Assembly: GCA_026393895.1 (NCBI GenBank)
Contig: JAPKZG010000096.1
Coordinates: 1 to 64,000 of the forward strand
Length of the DNA stretch: 64,000 nucleotides
Reading direction: 5' to 3'
From: Candidatus Aminicenantota bacterium
Lineage (GTDB): Bacteria; Acidobacteriota; Aminicenantia; Aminicenantales; UBA4085
This document shows, one piece after another, positions 34,634 through 43,597 of the stretch. The translations under genes and the position numbers were made by a program. The stretch's first letter is position 1, and the number at the start of each line of letters is the position of its first letter. Under the pieces are notes generated by a model. The model was given only the letters and a program-made list of their open reading frames with translations, was not told where the DNA came from and made no database searches.

Positions 34634-34668
34634 GCTCCGGGAGCCCGCCGGATGGACGGGAGATTCGC

Positions 34669-35571
34669 ATGAGCCTGGTCATTGTCGGATCGGTCGCCTT
34701 CGACACTATTGAAACGCCCGGGGCGCGCCGGGAACGTATCGTCGGCGGGTCCTGCACCTACAGCGCCCTGGCCGCCAGCTTTTTCACCCGTCCCGGGATC
34801 GTGGCCGTGGTCGGAGAGGATTTCCCTAAAACGACGGCCGACTTTTTGAAAAAGCGCGGCGTCGACCTCAAAGGGTTGACGGTTGTCCCGGGCGGAAAGA
34901 CGTTCTTTTGGGAGGGCCGGTACGGAGACGATCCCAATCAACGCGACACTGTGCGGCTCGACCTGAACGTCTTTCGTGATTTTCAGCCGACGTTGCCCCC
35001 GTCCTATCGCGCGCCCGACATCCTCTTTCTGGCCAACATCAGCCCGGGCCTGCAGGAGCACGTCCTCGCCCAGGTGAAGCGCCCCCGGTTGGTGGCGATG
35101 GACACGATCCGGCACTACATCGAAACCGAACCCGAGGCCCTCGACCGTGTTCTGCGGAAAACGGACATCTGCTTCGCCAACGACGAGGAAGCCCGGCTGA
35201 TGACGAACGAGGGCAATTTGATCCGGGCCGGCCGCCGCCTCCTTGAACGCGGCCCCCGGCTGGTCGTCCTTAAAAAAGGGGAGCATGGGGCGTTCGTCTT
35301 CGGCCGTGATTCCCTGTTCGGGATCATGGCCCACCCCTGCGAGGGCGTCGTCGACCCGACCGGCGCCGGCGACAGCTTCGCCGGAGCTTTCCTCGGCTAC
35401 CTCGACCGCGTCGGAAACTTCCGGGCCTCGTCGATCCGCCGGGCCGCGGTTTATGGAAGCGTCCTGGCCTCGTTCACGATCGAGGATTTCGGGATCGAAC
35501 GGTTCAAAACCATGAAACCGGCCGACGTCGAAGCCCGGTTCGCCGCCTTGAAAAAGCTCGTTTCCGTATAA
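34669..35571 (+). CDS. PfkB-family carbohydrate/nucleoside kinase
   Basis: A 300-residue ribokinase-like enzyme. It has the N-terminal GSVAFDTIETP and IVGGSCTYSALAASFF (substrate lid and Gly-Gly motif), DTIRHYIETEPEALDRVLR, ICFANDEEARLMT, VVLKKGEHGAFVF, and the C-terminal catalytic VDPTGAGDSFAGAFLGYLDR with the base Asp and anion hole. The ATG at 34669 gives the right N-terminus; the frame is open further up without homology. Its place right after mtnP suggests a job in salvage of adenosine, methylthioribose or a related sugar, but specificity cannot be read from sequence. Confidence 0.82.
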   Translation: MSLVIVGSVAFDTIETPGARRERIVGGSCTYSALAASFFTRPGIVAVVGEDFPKTTADFLKKRGVDLKGLTVVPGGKTFFWEGRYGDDPNQRDTVRLDLNVFRDFQPTLPPSYRAPDILFLANISPGLQEHVLAQVKRPRLVAMDTIRHYIETEPEALDRVLRKTDICFANDEEARLMTNEGNLIRAGRRLLERGPRLVVLKKGEHGAFVFGRDSLFGIMAHPCEGVVDPTGAGDSFAGAFLGYLDRVGNFRASSIRRAAVYGSVLASFTIEDFGIERFKTMKPADVEARFAALKKLVSV

Positions 35572-35604
35572 TTCCGCATTCATTCGTTTATTTGGAGGTC
35601 CATC

Positions 35605-36987
35605 ATGCGTTTGATTCCCCCTCCCGTCGAGCCGTTCCGGATCAAAATGGTCGAATCCTTGGGTTGGACGACCCGCCGTGAGCGCGACAAACTGCTTCAG
35701 GCTGCGGGCTTCAATGTTTTCGGCCTGCATGCCGATAAAGTCCTGATCGATCTCCTGACAGATTCCGGAACCTCAGCCATGAGCGACCGGCAGTGGGCCG
35801 GGATCATGATGGGCGACGAATCCTACGCCGGGGCTCGGAGTTTTTACCGGTTCGAAAAGGCGGTCCGCGGCATCTTCGGATTCACCCACGTCATCCCGAC
35901 GCATCAGGGGAGGGCGGCCGAGCGCGTTCTCTTCGAAACGGTTCTCGGCAAGAACAGCGCCGTCCCGAGCAACATCCATTTCGACACGACCCGGGCCAAC
36001 ATCGAGGTCCGGAACGCCCGGGCCGTGGACCTGGCCGGGGCCGCGGCCTACGACCCGGACGCGTTACTGCCGTTCAAGGGCGACATGGACACGGCCAAGC
36101 TCGAAGCGTTTCTGGACCGCAACGGCGGCCGCGTTCCCGTCGTAATGCTGACCGTGACCAACAACAGCGGGGGGGGCCAGCCCGTTTCGCTGGCGAACAT
36201 CCAACGGGTCGCCGCGATCTGCCGCCGCCGGAAAATCCCCTTCTTTTTCGACGCCTGCCGATTTGCCGAAAACGCCTGGTTCATCAAGCAGCGGGAGAAG
36301 GGCTACGGGCGTTGGTCGGTGCGGGACATTGCCCGGAAGATGTTTTCCTTCGCGGACGGGGCAACGATGAGCGCCAAGAAGGACGCCCTGGTCAACATGG
36401 GCGGCTTCGTCACGCTCAACGACCCGGACCTGGCCGGCCGGATCAAGAACAATCTCATCATCGGCGAAGGGTTCCCGACCTACGGCGGTCTGTCGGGCCG
36501 GGACCTCGAGGCGATCGCTCAGGGGCTGCATGAAGGTTTGGACGAGGCCTACCTGGAGTACCGGACGCGGCAGGTCGCTTATTTGGGCGGCCTTCTGGAC
36601 GAAGTCGGGGTTCCCTATTTCAAACCGGCCGGAGGCCATGCGATCTATGTCCTGGCCGATCGGCTCCTTCCCCATATCCCCCGGGACCGCTATCCCGGTT
36701 GGGCCCTGACCGTGGCCCTCTACCGCGAATCCGGGATCCGGGCGGTGGAAATCGGCGGCGTCATGTTCGGCCGGAAAAACCCCAAAACCGGCCGCGAGGT
36801 TTTCCCGGAGCTGGAACTGGTCCGGCTGGCGATTCCCCGCCGGGTCTATACGGCCTCGCACATGATATTCGTGGCCGAAGCCCTGGCCTCCATCGCCCGA
36901 AAGCCCGAACAGGTGAAGGGAATTCGGATCATCGAAGAGCCCCGGTTCCTCCGCCATTTCACGGCGCGTTTCGAAGAGATCGACTGA
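35605..36987 (+). CDS. tnaA: Tryptophanase
   Basis: PLP enzyme splitting L-Trp to indole, pyruvate and ammonia. The 460-residue product has VEPFRIKMVESLGWTTRRER, VLIDLLTDSGTSAMSDRQWA, GMM-GDESYAG, VIPTHQGRAAERVLFE, and the PLP-lysine region MSAKKDALVNMGGF (Lys259). Tyrosine phenol-lyase is the close alternative. Two specificity positions favour tryptophanase: Asp127 in HFDTTRA (Thr in TPL) and Ile383 in RAVEIGG (Arg in TPL). GGAGGTCCATC is a strong ribosome binding site. No TnaC-like leader peptide is visible in the 33 bases before it. Confidence 0.88.
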   Translation: MRLIPPPVEPFRIKMVESLGWTTRRERDKLLQAAGFNVFGLHADKVLIDLLTDSGTSAMSDRQWAGIMMGDESYAGARSFYRFEKAVRGIFGFTHVIPTHQGRAAERVLFETVLGKNSAVPSNIHFDTTRANIEVRNARAVDLAGAAAYDPDALLPFKGDMDTAKLEAFLDRNGGRVPVVMLTVTNNSGGGQPVSLANIQRVAAICRRRKIPFFFDACRFAENAWFIKQREKGYGRWSVRDIARKMFSFADGATMSAKKDALVNMGGFVTLNDPDLAGRIKNNLIIGEGFPTYGGLSGRDLEAIAQGLHEGLDEAYLEYRTRQVAYLGGLLDEVGVPYFKPAGGHAIYVLADRLLPHIPRDRYPGWALTVALYRESGIRAVEIGGVMFGRKNPKTGREVFPELELVRLAIPRRVYTASHMIFVAEALASIARKPEQVKGIRIIEEPRFLRHFTARFEEID

Positions 36988-37002
36988 AGGCGTTCGGACC
37001 CA

Positions 37003-37031
37003 CCGCGGGCCGTCCCGCCGCGGATATTTTT
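37003..37031 (+). terminator. Likely intrinsic terminator after tnaA
   Basis: CCGCGGG (37003-37009) pairs with CCCGCCGCGG (37014-37023, one bulge) and is followed by ATATTTTT, 15 bases after the tnaA stop. Confidence 0.6.
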
Positions 37032-37042
37032 CCGGCCTCCTG

Positions 37043-37069
37043 TTTACAATTTCTTTTCTCTGATATAAT
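37043..37069 (+). promoter_or_regulatory. Extended -10 promoter of the sensor kinase
   Basis: TGATATAATT carries an extended -10 (TG at 37061-37062, TATAAT at 37064-37069). A TTTACA lies at 37043-37048 with a short 15-base spacer. The ATG is at 37121 after CCGGAGGATCGAAAGG. Confidence 0.55.
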
Positions 37070-37120
37070 TAAATAAATACGGGATTTCGGCCTTACCCGA
37101 ATTTCCGGAGGATCGAAAGG

Positions 37121-39721
37121 ATGACGTTTCAGTTTTCGCCGTGGGCGCTCGCCATTATCCTGAGCGCGCTGGTTTCCGTCGTCCTGGCCGTTTTCAGCTG
37201 GCGGCGGCGCCGGGCGTCGGGCGGGTGGATGTTCTTTTGGCTGATGATCGCCCTGGCTTGGTGGCAGATCGCTGCGGCGACGGAAATGCTCGCCGTTTCC
37301 GCCGGGCTCAAACTCCTACTCTCCCAGGTCATGTATGTCGCGATGACGAGCATCGCCCCCCTCTTTTTTCTCTTCTGTTTTGATTATCGGGAATTTCAAA
37401 CCCGGTTCGGTTCCCTGTTCCGGTCGCTCTTCTGGATCGTTCCGGCCGTCATCACCGCCCTGGCGTTCACGAATTCCCTGCATGGATTGGTCTGGTCGAA
37501 CATCACTCCGGCGCCCGGGACGACCCGCGGGACTTTGGTCTATTCCGGCGGTCCGGCTCTTTGGTTTTTAGCCGGGTATTCATACGCCTTGTTGTTCGGC
37601 GCGACCGTGCTTCTCCTGGGACTCGTCGTTAAGGCTCAGCGTCCGGTCAATCGGCAGGCCGCTTGGATCATTTTAGGCGCGATCTTCCCCTGGTTGGGGA
37701 ACATGGTTTATCTCCTCAAACTTGGACCAGCCGGCGTGGATCTGACGCCTTTCGGTTTTATTTTATCCGGAATATTTCTCTCCGAAAGCCTGTTCCGGCA
37801 ACGTCTCCTCAGCGCCGCACCGGTCGCCTACGGGAGCATTTTTGATTTTATGGCCGACGCCGTCATCGTCTTTGACGGCGAAAACCGGGTGGTCGAAGCC
37901 AATCCCGCGGCCGAGCGTCTCTTTTCCGTGACCAAGGCAAACGCGGGCGAGACGCTTGAAAAAATCCTGGAATCATGGCCCGAATACCGTGACCGGGTCA
38001 CCGCGCTCATCCACATGACCGGGGCGCGGACTCTGAAGAGCGCCCGCGGTTCGGAATGGCTGGAGACGCGGTTCTTCAATATTTACGATCGCTTTGGGGA
38101 GATCAAGGCCTGGTATCTCATCGCCCGGGACATCACTGAAACCCATAAAGCCGAAGAGGAGCGGGCCGCTTCCTCGGAACGCATACATTCCCAGCGGAAG
38201 CTGCTTCTGAAATTATCCTTCTCCCGGGCGGCGGCCGAGGGGGATTTCCCGAAAGCGATCCGGGAAATTACGGAAACGGTCGCCCGGAATCTCGACGTCG
38301 AACGGACCAGCGTTTGGCTGGGAAACGCCAAGGAAGGCCTCATCCGTTGCACCGACCTTTACGAAAAATCTCGGGATTATCACGCCCAGGGCCCCGTTCT
38401 CATGGCGGACCGCTTCCCCCGGTACTTCGAAGCCCTGGCCCGGGATCGCGTGATCGACGCTTCCGACGCCGCGGCCGATCCCCGGACGCGGGAATTTAAT
38501 GACTCTTATTTGCGGCCGCTGGGAATCGGGTCCATGCTCGATGCGCCCATCCGCGTTTCCGGCGCCGTCATCGGCGTTGTCTGTTGCGAGCATGTCGGCC
38601 CGCCGCGCCGCTGGCTGGACGACGAGGTCCGTTTCACCGCCGAAGTCGCCGACGCGATCTCCAACGCCTACACCAACTGGGAGAAACGGACGATCGAAGA
38701 TGCCCATCGCGAAAGCGAGGAACGGTTCCGGAAACTCGTCGAAGGAGCGCCCGACGGCATCTTCGTCCAGGCCGAGGGCGTATTCGCCTATCTCAACGCC
38801 GCCGCTCTCCGCCTGTTCGGCGCCCAAACGCCCGATCAGCTTTTAGGCCGGCCCCTTCACGATCGCGTTCGTCCCCAGGACCGGGCCAAACTCCAGGAAC
38901 AAATCAAGCTGATCAACGAGAAGAAGCGCAGCATCCCGCGCATGGAGGAGATTTATCTCCAGCTCGACGGGACGCCCGTGGAAACGGAAACGTCGGCCGT
39001 TCCCATCCGCTATCGCGAACTCGACGGGGCGCTGGTGTTCATTCGGGAAATTACCGAACGCAAGCGGGCGGAAGCGGAACTCCAAGCCTCCTATCAGGAA
39101 AAAGTCGTCCTCCTCCGGGAAATCCAGAGCCGGGTTCGCAACAACATGCAGATCGTCATGAGCCTGCTCAACCACCAGGCCGCCGCTTTTTCGGATCCCG
39201 TCCTGCGCGAAGCCTTCCGAGCCAGCCGGAACCGTATCAAATCGATCGCTTTGGTTCATGAAAAACTCTACCGGTCGGAGGATTTGTCGCGGATCGATTT
39301 CGCCGATTACATCCAGAGTCTGGTCGTTCATCTTTTCCAGGTTTACCAGATCGATCCGGGACGGATCCGCTATACGTTCGACCTGTCCCCGTCCATTTTC
39401 AACGTCAATATTTCCATCCCCCTGGGCCTCATCGTCAACGAACTCGTCGTCAACGCCCTCCAGTACGCTTTTCCGGACGATCATAAAGGCGAGATTTTAA
39501 TCCGGTTGGCGAAAAACGAGGGGGATTCCCACACGCTCCTCGTCCGGGACGACGGGATCGGGATCGCCGGGCCGGTCGATCTCGCGAAGGCCGAATCCTT
39601 GGGCTTCCAGCTCGTCGGGATGCTCGCCGAACAGATCCGGGGCGAGGTCAAGATCGAAACGGCGGCGGGTGTGTCGTTCACGATCACGTTTCCTGCCCGG
39701 CCGGAGGAAACGCGCGCCTAA
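37121..39721 (+). CDS. Seven-TM sensor histidine kinase, PAS-GAF-PAS, HisKA_2 type with altered H-box
   Basis: An 866-residue membrane sensor. Residues 1 to about 225 are seven hydrophobic helices (7TM-HisK_N type). A PAS domain follows (about 236-345, FDFMADAVIVFDGENRVVEA), a GAF domain (about 365-520), a second PAS (about 545-660) and a HisKA_2/HATPase module. The ATPase boxes are sound: NELVVNALQYAFP, VRDDGIGIAG, LGFQLVGMLAEQIRGEVKIE. The H-box reads REIQSRVRNNMQIVMSLLNH where the family has EIHHRVKNN: the phospho-acceptor His is replaced by Ser670. Either another residue serves or the protein is not an autokinase. No response regulator lies beside it. Confidence 0.88.
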   Translation: MTFQFSPWALAIILSALVSVVLAVFSWRRRRASGGWMFFWLMIALAWWQIAAATEMLAVSAGLKLLLSQVMYVAMTSIAPLFFLFCFDYREFQTRFGSLFRSLFWIVPAVITALAFTNSLHGLVWSNITPAPGTTRGTLVYSGGPALWFLAGYSYALLFGATVLLLGLVVKAQRPVNRQAAWIILGAIFPWLGNMVYLLKLGPAGVDLTPFGFILSGIFLSESLFRQRLLSAAPVAYGSIFDFMADAVIVFDGENRVVEANPAAERLFSVTKANAGETLEKILESWPEYRDRVTALIHMTGARTLKSARGSEWLETRFFNIYDRFGEIKAWYLIARDITETHKAEEERAASSERIHSQRKLLLKLSFSRAAAEGDFPKAIREITETVARNLDVERTSVWLGNAKEGLIRCTDLYEKSRDYHAQGPVLMADRFPRYFEALARDRVIDASDAAADPRTREFNDSYLRPLGIGSMLDAPIRVSGAVIGVVCCEHVGPPRRWLDDEVRFTAEVADAISNAYTNWEKRTIEDAHRESEERFRKLVEGAPDGIFVQAEGVFAYLNAAALRLFGAQTPDQLLGRPLHDRVRPQDRAKLQEQIKLINEKKRSIPRMEEIYLQLDGTPVETETSAVPIRYRELDGALVFIREITERKRAEAELQASYQEKVVLLREIQSRVRNNMQIVMSLLNHQAAAFSDPVLREAFRASRNRIKSIALVHEKLYRSEDLSRIDFADYIQSLVVHLFQVYQIDPGRIRYTFDLSPSIFNVNISIPLGLIVNELVVNALQYAFPDDHKGEILIRLAKNEGDSHTLLVRDDGIGIAGPVDLAKAESLGFQLVGMLAEQIRGEVKIETAAGVSFTITFPARPEETRA

Positions 39722-39746
39722 CGCCCCGGCCCCGCCTCCGAATTTG

Positions 39747-39801
39747 GGGACAGGTTACTCATTCCCCGATTTCTGAAATCGGGGAATGAGTAACCTGTCC
39801 C
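39747..39801. repeat. Perfect 27-bp palindrome, REP-like B-type
   Basis: Left arm 39747-39773 (GGGACAGGTTACTCATTCCC plus CGATTTC), one-base loop, right arm 39775-39801 an exact reverse complement. It lies 25 bases after the kinase stop and 48 bases before the convergent gene's stop, so it could also end transcription from both sides. The half-sites recur at 46977, 47038 and 54730. Confidence 0.92.
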
Positions 39802-39849
39802 TGATTTCTCTCTAAGCGGATGAGGGAAGACGTGCGGCCGGCGTGCGGT

Positions 39850-40191
39850 TTATTTGATGCGGTGGAACCACATCAGGGGGAGCCAGAGTTGATGGCCGTA
39901 GGGGAGGGGTTTGTGATTAACCAGGATTTCCGTGTGTTCCCAGTCGTGAACGATGTTGAACAGGTCGAATAGATCCTCGACTTCGGCCGGCGTGTATACG
40001 GCGGAATGCCGGATCCATTCGCCTTCCCCTTTCTCCCGGTAGGTCGGATTTCGTTTGGCCAGTAAGACGGCTTTCTTATATTGAGGATGGAGTCGGTAAC
40101 CGAAAACGACAGTGATGCGGAACGTCTTGGCCGTCGAACTCGGATGAAGGATGTCCTCGAGTTTGGCTTGGGCCGCCGGGTCGGGATTCAT
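39850..40191 (-). CDS. Hypothetical protein
   Basis: A 113-residue soluble protein starting MNPDPAAQAKLEDILHPSST. It has AKTFRITVVFGYRLHPQYKK, AVYTPAEVEDLFDLFNIVHD and the aromatic end HQLWLPLMWFHRIK. No signal peptide or membrane helix. Composition and codon use match the neighbours, so it is probably real, but I recognise no family. It is convergent with the sensor kinase, with the palindrome at 39747 between them. Confidence 0.55.
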   Translation of the reverse strand: MNPDPAAQAKLEDILHPSSTAKTFRITVVFGYRLHPQYKKAVLLAKRNPTYREKGEGEWIRHSAVYTPAEVEDLFDLFNIVHDWEHTEILVNHKPLPYGHQLWLPLMWFHRIK

Positions 40192-40381
40192 GCCCCCATT
40201 TTACTCGAAAACGGCTGGAAGGGGCAATCTGTCCGTCCGATGGGTCCTGGGTCAAACTGGCCTCGGGACGTCTCGCCGGGGAACGCTTGCTGGGCCTCCA
40301 CCTCGACTTACCCGGGCCGGCCAATCCATGCTGGCTAATCCCATTATTACCGGGAAAGGAAGAGCGTCATGGGGGTAATTC

Positions 40382-40422
40382 GGGGACATGACCGAAATCT
40401 CTTGATTTCGGATCGTGCCCGC
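40382..40422. repeat. REP-like hairpin, GGGGACATGACC type
   Basis: GGGGACATGACCGAAATC (40382-40399), TCTT loop, then GATTTCGGATCGTGCCC. It is an imperfect palindrome (two or three mismatches) nearly identical to the inner hairpin at 54743. Unpaired GGGGAGG-type and CCTGTCCCCTAC sequence follows to about 40490. The rest of the 40192-40576 gap shows no gene. Confidence 0.75.
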
Positions 40423-40576
40423 GCCAACGGCGGGGAGGACTGCTCTCTCACCGAAGCGGCGGGGAGGGCTGCGAAGCCTGTCCCCTACAATTCCCCAAAA
40501 TACCTCGTATAGTATAGAATACGCCCATGAAGAGAGCCCCGGCCGCCCATCGTTCCCCGCGGCGGAGGAGGATTCC

Positions 40577-42490
40577 ATGACCGAACCCCGGACGTTGCCG
40601 CGTCTTCTGGAAACGAGTGCCGACCGTTTCCCGAACAACCCGTTGATGTGGGAAAAGCGGACCGACACGTACGAGCCGACGACCTACGCCCAAATGCGGG
40701 AACGCATTCACGCCTTCGGGGCCGGGCTGATGTCCCTGGGCTTGAACAAGGGCGACCGGGCCGCCCTGATCTCGGAAGGCCGGAACGACTGGGTGATGAG
40801 CGAGATGGGCATCCTCTATTGCGGGGCGATCAACGTCCCGATATCAATCAAACTCGACGAACCCTCCGACCTCAAGTTCCGGCTGAGCCATTCCGGATGC
40901 CGGTTTGTTATCGTCTCGCAGGGGCAGGTTGAGAAAATTCGGAAAATCAAGAACGATCTTCCGGAACTGGAAAAGGTCATCGTCCTGGACGAGCTCCGGT
41001 CGTTCGAGAGCGACGAGATATGGGCCGGAGACATTCTCCGGGCCGGGTCGGCCCTCGCGCCCGCGGCTCGGGAGGCGTTCGACGACCGGTGGAAATCCGT
41101 CCAGGAATCTGATTATGCCAACATCTGCTACACGTCGGGAACGACGGCCGATCCCAAGGGCATCATTCTGACTCATCGCAACTACACGGCCAACTGCGAG
41201 CAGTCGCTCGACTTGGTCCGGTGTGAGGAGGATTGGGTCTGCCTGATCATCCTTCCCTGGGACCACGCCTTCGCCCATACCTGCGCCGTCTACACGCTGA
41301 TGATGCGGGGGGCGAGCATGGCTTCGATCCAGACCGGGCAGACGGGCCTGGAAACGCTCCGCAACATCCCTATCAATATCAAGGAAACCCGGCCGCACAT
41401 CCTCCTCAGCGTCCCGGCCCTGGCCAAGAATTTCCGCAAGAACATCGAGAAAGGCGTCCGGGAGAAAGGCCCAAAGGTCCAGGGGCTGTTCCGGAAGGCG
41501 TTGAAGACCGCGATCGAATACAACGGCGAAGGCTGGAACCGCGGCCGCGGGGTCCAGGCCCTGAAAAAACCGCTCTTCCTTCTTTACGACAAGGTCCTGT
41601 TCCGCAAGATCCGGGAAAACTTCGGCGGCCGCCTCAAATTTTTCGTCGGCGGCGGCGCCTTGCTCGACATCGACCTCCAGCGCTTCTTCTACGCCATCGG
41701 AATCCCGATGTTTCAAGGCTACGGGTTGACGGAGGCCGCTCCGGTCGTTTCGGCCAACAGCGGCGCGGCCCACAAGCTGGGCTCGTCGGGCCGGATCGCA
41801 ACCGGGATCGAACTCCGTATCTGCGATTCTTCGGGAACGCCGCTTCCCGTCGGCGGCCGGGGCGAAATCGTCATCCGCGGTGAGAACGTCATGGCCGGTT
41901 ATTGGAAAAACGACAAGGCGACCCGGGAAACGATCAAGAACGGCTGGCTCTACACCGGCGATCTCGGCTACCTTGACGAGGACGGGTTCCTCTACGTCCT
42001 CGGGCGGACCAAGAGCCTGTTGATCGCCAACGACGGGGAAAAGTACAGCCCCGAATCCATCGAGGAAGCCCTCACCGAAGGATCGCCGTACGTCGAGCAG
42101 TTCATGCTCTACAATAACCAGTCGCCCTGCACGGTCGGGCTTCTCGTCCCCAACAAGGAGGCGATCCTGAGCTGGCTAAAAAAGAGCGGCCTTTCGGCCC
42201 GGACGCCCGAGGGGCAGGCGGCGGCCTTGAAGCTGCTGGACGGGGAAATCGCCAAATATCGCGAGGGAGGATCCCTCTCCGGGCTTTTCCCCGCCCGCTG
42301 GCTGCCGGCGACGGCCGCCGTCCTGGGCGAGGGGTTCACTGAGCAGAATCACCTCATGAATTCGACCATGAAAATCGTCCGCGGAAAAATCGAGGAATTT
42401 TACCGGGCCCGCCTCGACTACCTGTTCACGCCCGAAGGCAAGACCATCGACAACCCCCAGAACCGGACGATCATCGCCCGGTTTGAATGA
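40577..42490 (+). CDS. Long-chain acyl-CoA ligase (AMP-forming)
   Basis: Activates fatty acids to acyl-CoA through an acyl-AMP. The 637-residue product has the P-loop-like NICYTSGTTADPKGIILTHR, the A5 region MFQGYGLTEAAPVVSANSGA, GRGEIVIRGENVMAGYWKN, the A8 YTGDLGYLDEDGFLYVLGRT, and the terminal Lys region NHLMNSTMKIVRGKIEEFYR. The length and the insertion around 390-450 fit FadD/ACSL-type rather than acetyl-CoA synthetase. GGAGGAGGATTCC upstream of the ATG is a strong ribosome binding site. The convergent patatin gene begins 6 bases after the stop; lipid remodelling could link them. Confidence 0.9.
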   Translation: MTEPRTLPRLLETSADRFPNNPLMWEKRTDTYEPTTYAQMRERIHAFGAGLMSLGLNKGDRAALISEGRNDWVMSEMGILYCGAINVPISIKLDEPSDLKFRLSHSGCRFVIVSQGQVEKIRKIKNDLPELEKVIVLDELRSFESDEIWAGDILRAGSALAPAAREAFDDRWKSVQESDYANICYTSGTTADPKGIILTHRNYTANCEQSLDLVRCEEDWVCLIILPWDHAFAHTCAVYTLMMRGASMASIQTGQTGLETLRNIPINIKETRPHILLSVPALAKNFRKNIEKGVREKGPKVQGLFRKALKTAIEYNGEGWNRGRGVQALKKPLFLLYDKVLFRKIRENFGGRLKFFVGGGALLDIDLQRFFYAIGIPMFQGYGLTEAAPVVSANSGAAHKLGSSGRIATGIELRICDSSGTPLPVGGRGEIVIRGENVMAGYWKNDKATRETIKNGWLYTGDLGYLDEDGFLYVLGRTKSLLIANDGEKYSPESIEEALTEGSPYVEQFMLYNNQSPCTVGLLVPNKEAILSWLKKSGLSARTPEGQAAALKLLDGEIAKYREGGSLSGLFPARWLPATAAVLGEGFTEQNHLMNSTMKIVRGKIEEFYRARLDYLFTPEGKTIDNPQNRTIIARFE

Positions 42491-42496
42491 GCCGGG

Positions 42497-43543
42497 TCAC
42501 CGGATTTCGCGCCGGTCTTTCAGGAACGACGGCGGCATGGGCAGGGAGAGCCGGTCGAGGACGTTGGCGATCAATTCCGGTTTTTTAAGTTCGAAAATGC
42601 GGCGGCTCTCGGCCAAAAGCGCTTCGCTCTTGGTGAAGTCGAGGACGCCGAGTTCGGGAAAGTCAAATTCAAAAAGAACCGCCGGCGGGTGGGCCGCCAG
42701 CATCTGCAGGGTTTCCGTGTAGGCCATAATGTCGATCGTCCGGGTGACGATGTCGATCAGGTTCGGCGTCTTTGGCTTGGCCCCGGCCCCGCTCCGGTTT
42801 GAAGTCAGCCATTGATCGGCGATCTTCAACCAGCGGCGCTCCTCGCTCCGTCCGGCCGAGATACGGTGGACGAATTTTTCCATTATTGGAATTTTTTCGG
42901 CCGCTTCGCCGTCGGCGGGTTTCGTCCGTTTCCAGCCCGTGGGGAATATCCGGCGGAGCTTTCCGATCGCGGGTTGAAGACTGACGGCGACGACCAGGTG
43001 GGCGCCCATTTGTTCGGCGATGTCGATCGGCAGGGGGGAGGCCACCCCGCCGTCGAGGAGCAGCTTTTTCCCGATGCGGACCGGCGTGAATACGCCGGGA
43101 ATGGAGATGCTCGCCCGGATCGCCTCGAGAAGGTTTCCCTTGCGGAAAACGACCGGACGTCCGGAATCGAAATCGGTGGCGACGATCCCCAGGGGGACGG
43201 AAAGGTCTTCGATCCGGGTTTCGGCGGGAATATACCGGCGGAGAAAGACGATCGCCTTCCGGCCGGTGAAAAACCCGTAACGCGAGAGCGAAGGATCGAA
43301 GAGCTTGAAAAAATCCTCGCGTTTCATCGTCCGAAGGTCTTTGCGCAGAAGAGGAAGGCCGCCGGCGGCGTAGATACCGGCGGCGACCGCGCCGATGCTC
43401 GATCCGACGATCAGGTCGAGGGGAACGCCCAGGCGGGGAAGGTTTTCGAGAATCTCGACATGAACGATGCCGCGCGATCCGCCGCTTCCCAGGACAAGCC
43501 CGACTTTAGGCCGGCGCGGGCGGGCGGCTTTTAAATCCGGCAT
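42497..43543 (-). CDS. Patatin-like phospholipase
   Basis: A 348-residue serine lipid acyl hydrolase with a Ser-Asp dyad. It has the oxyanion loop GLVLGSGGSRGIVHVEIL, the nucleophile elbow GSSIGAVAAGIYAAGG (G-x-S-x-G) and the Asp in LLLDGGVASPLPIDIAEQ (D-G-G). Also TDFDSGRPVVFRKGNLLEAI and SISIPGVFTPVRIG, as in the RssA/NTE group. The C-terminal third (from about 215) is helical and unlike the core. No signal peptide is visible, so it is cytoplasmic. Convergent with the acyl-CoA ligase gene. Confidence 0.88.
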   Translation of the reverse strand: MPDLKAARPRRPKVGLVLGSGGSRGIVHVEILENLPRLGVPLDLIVGSSIGAVAAGIYAAGGLPLLRKDLRTMKREDFFKLFDPSLSRYGFFTGRKAIVFLRRYIPAETRIEDLSVPLGIVATDFDSGRPVVFRKGNLLEAIRASISIPGVFTPVRIGKKLLLDGGVASPLPIDIAEQMGAHLVVAVSLQPAIGKLRRIFPTGWKRTKPADGEAAEKIPIMEKFVHRISAGRSEERRWLKIADQWLTSNRSGAGAKPKTPNLIDIVTRTIDIMAYTETLQMLAAHPPAVLFEFDFPELGVLDFTKSEALLAESRRIFELKKPELIANVLDRLSLPMPPSFLKDRREIR

Positions 43544-43597
43544 GAAAAATATTTATCACGATCATCCGGGAATGGCAACCCGGACCCGTTTTCGGGT

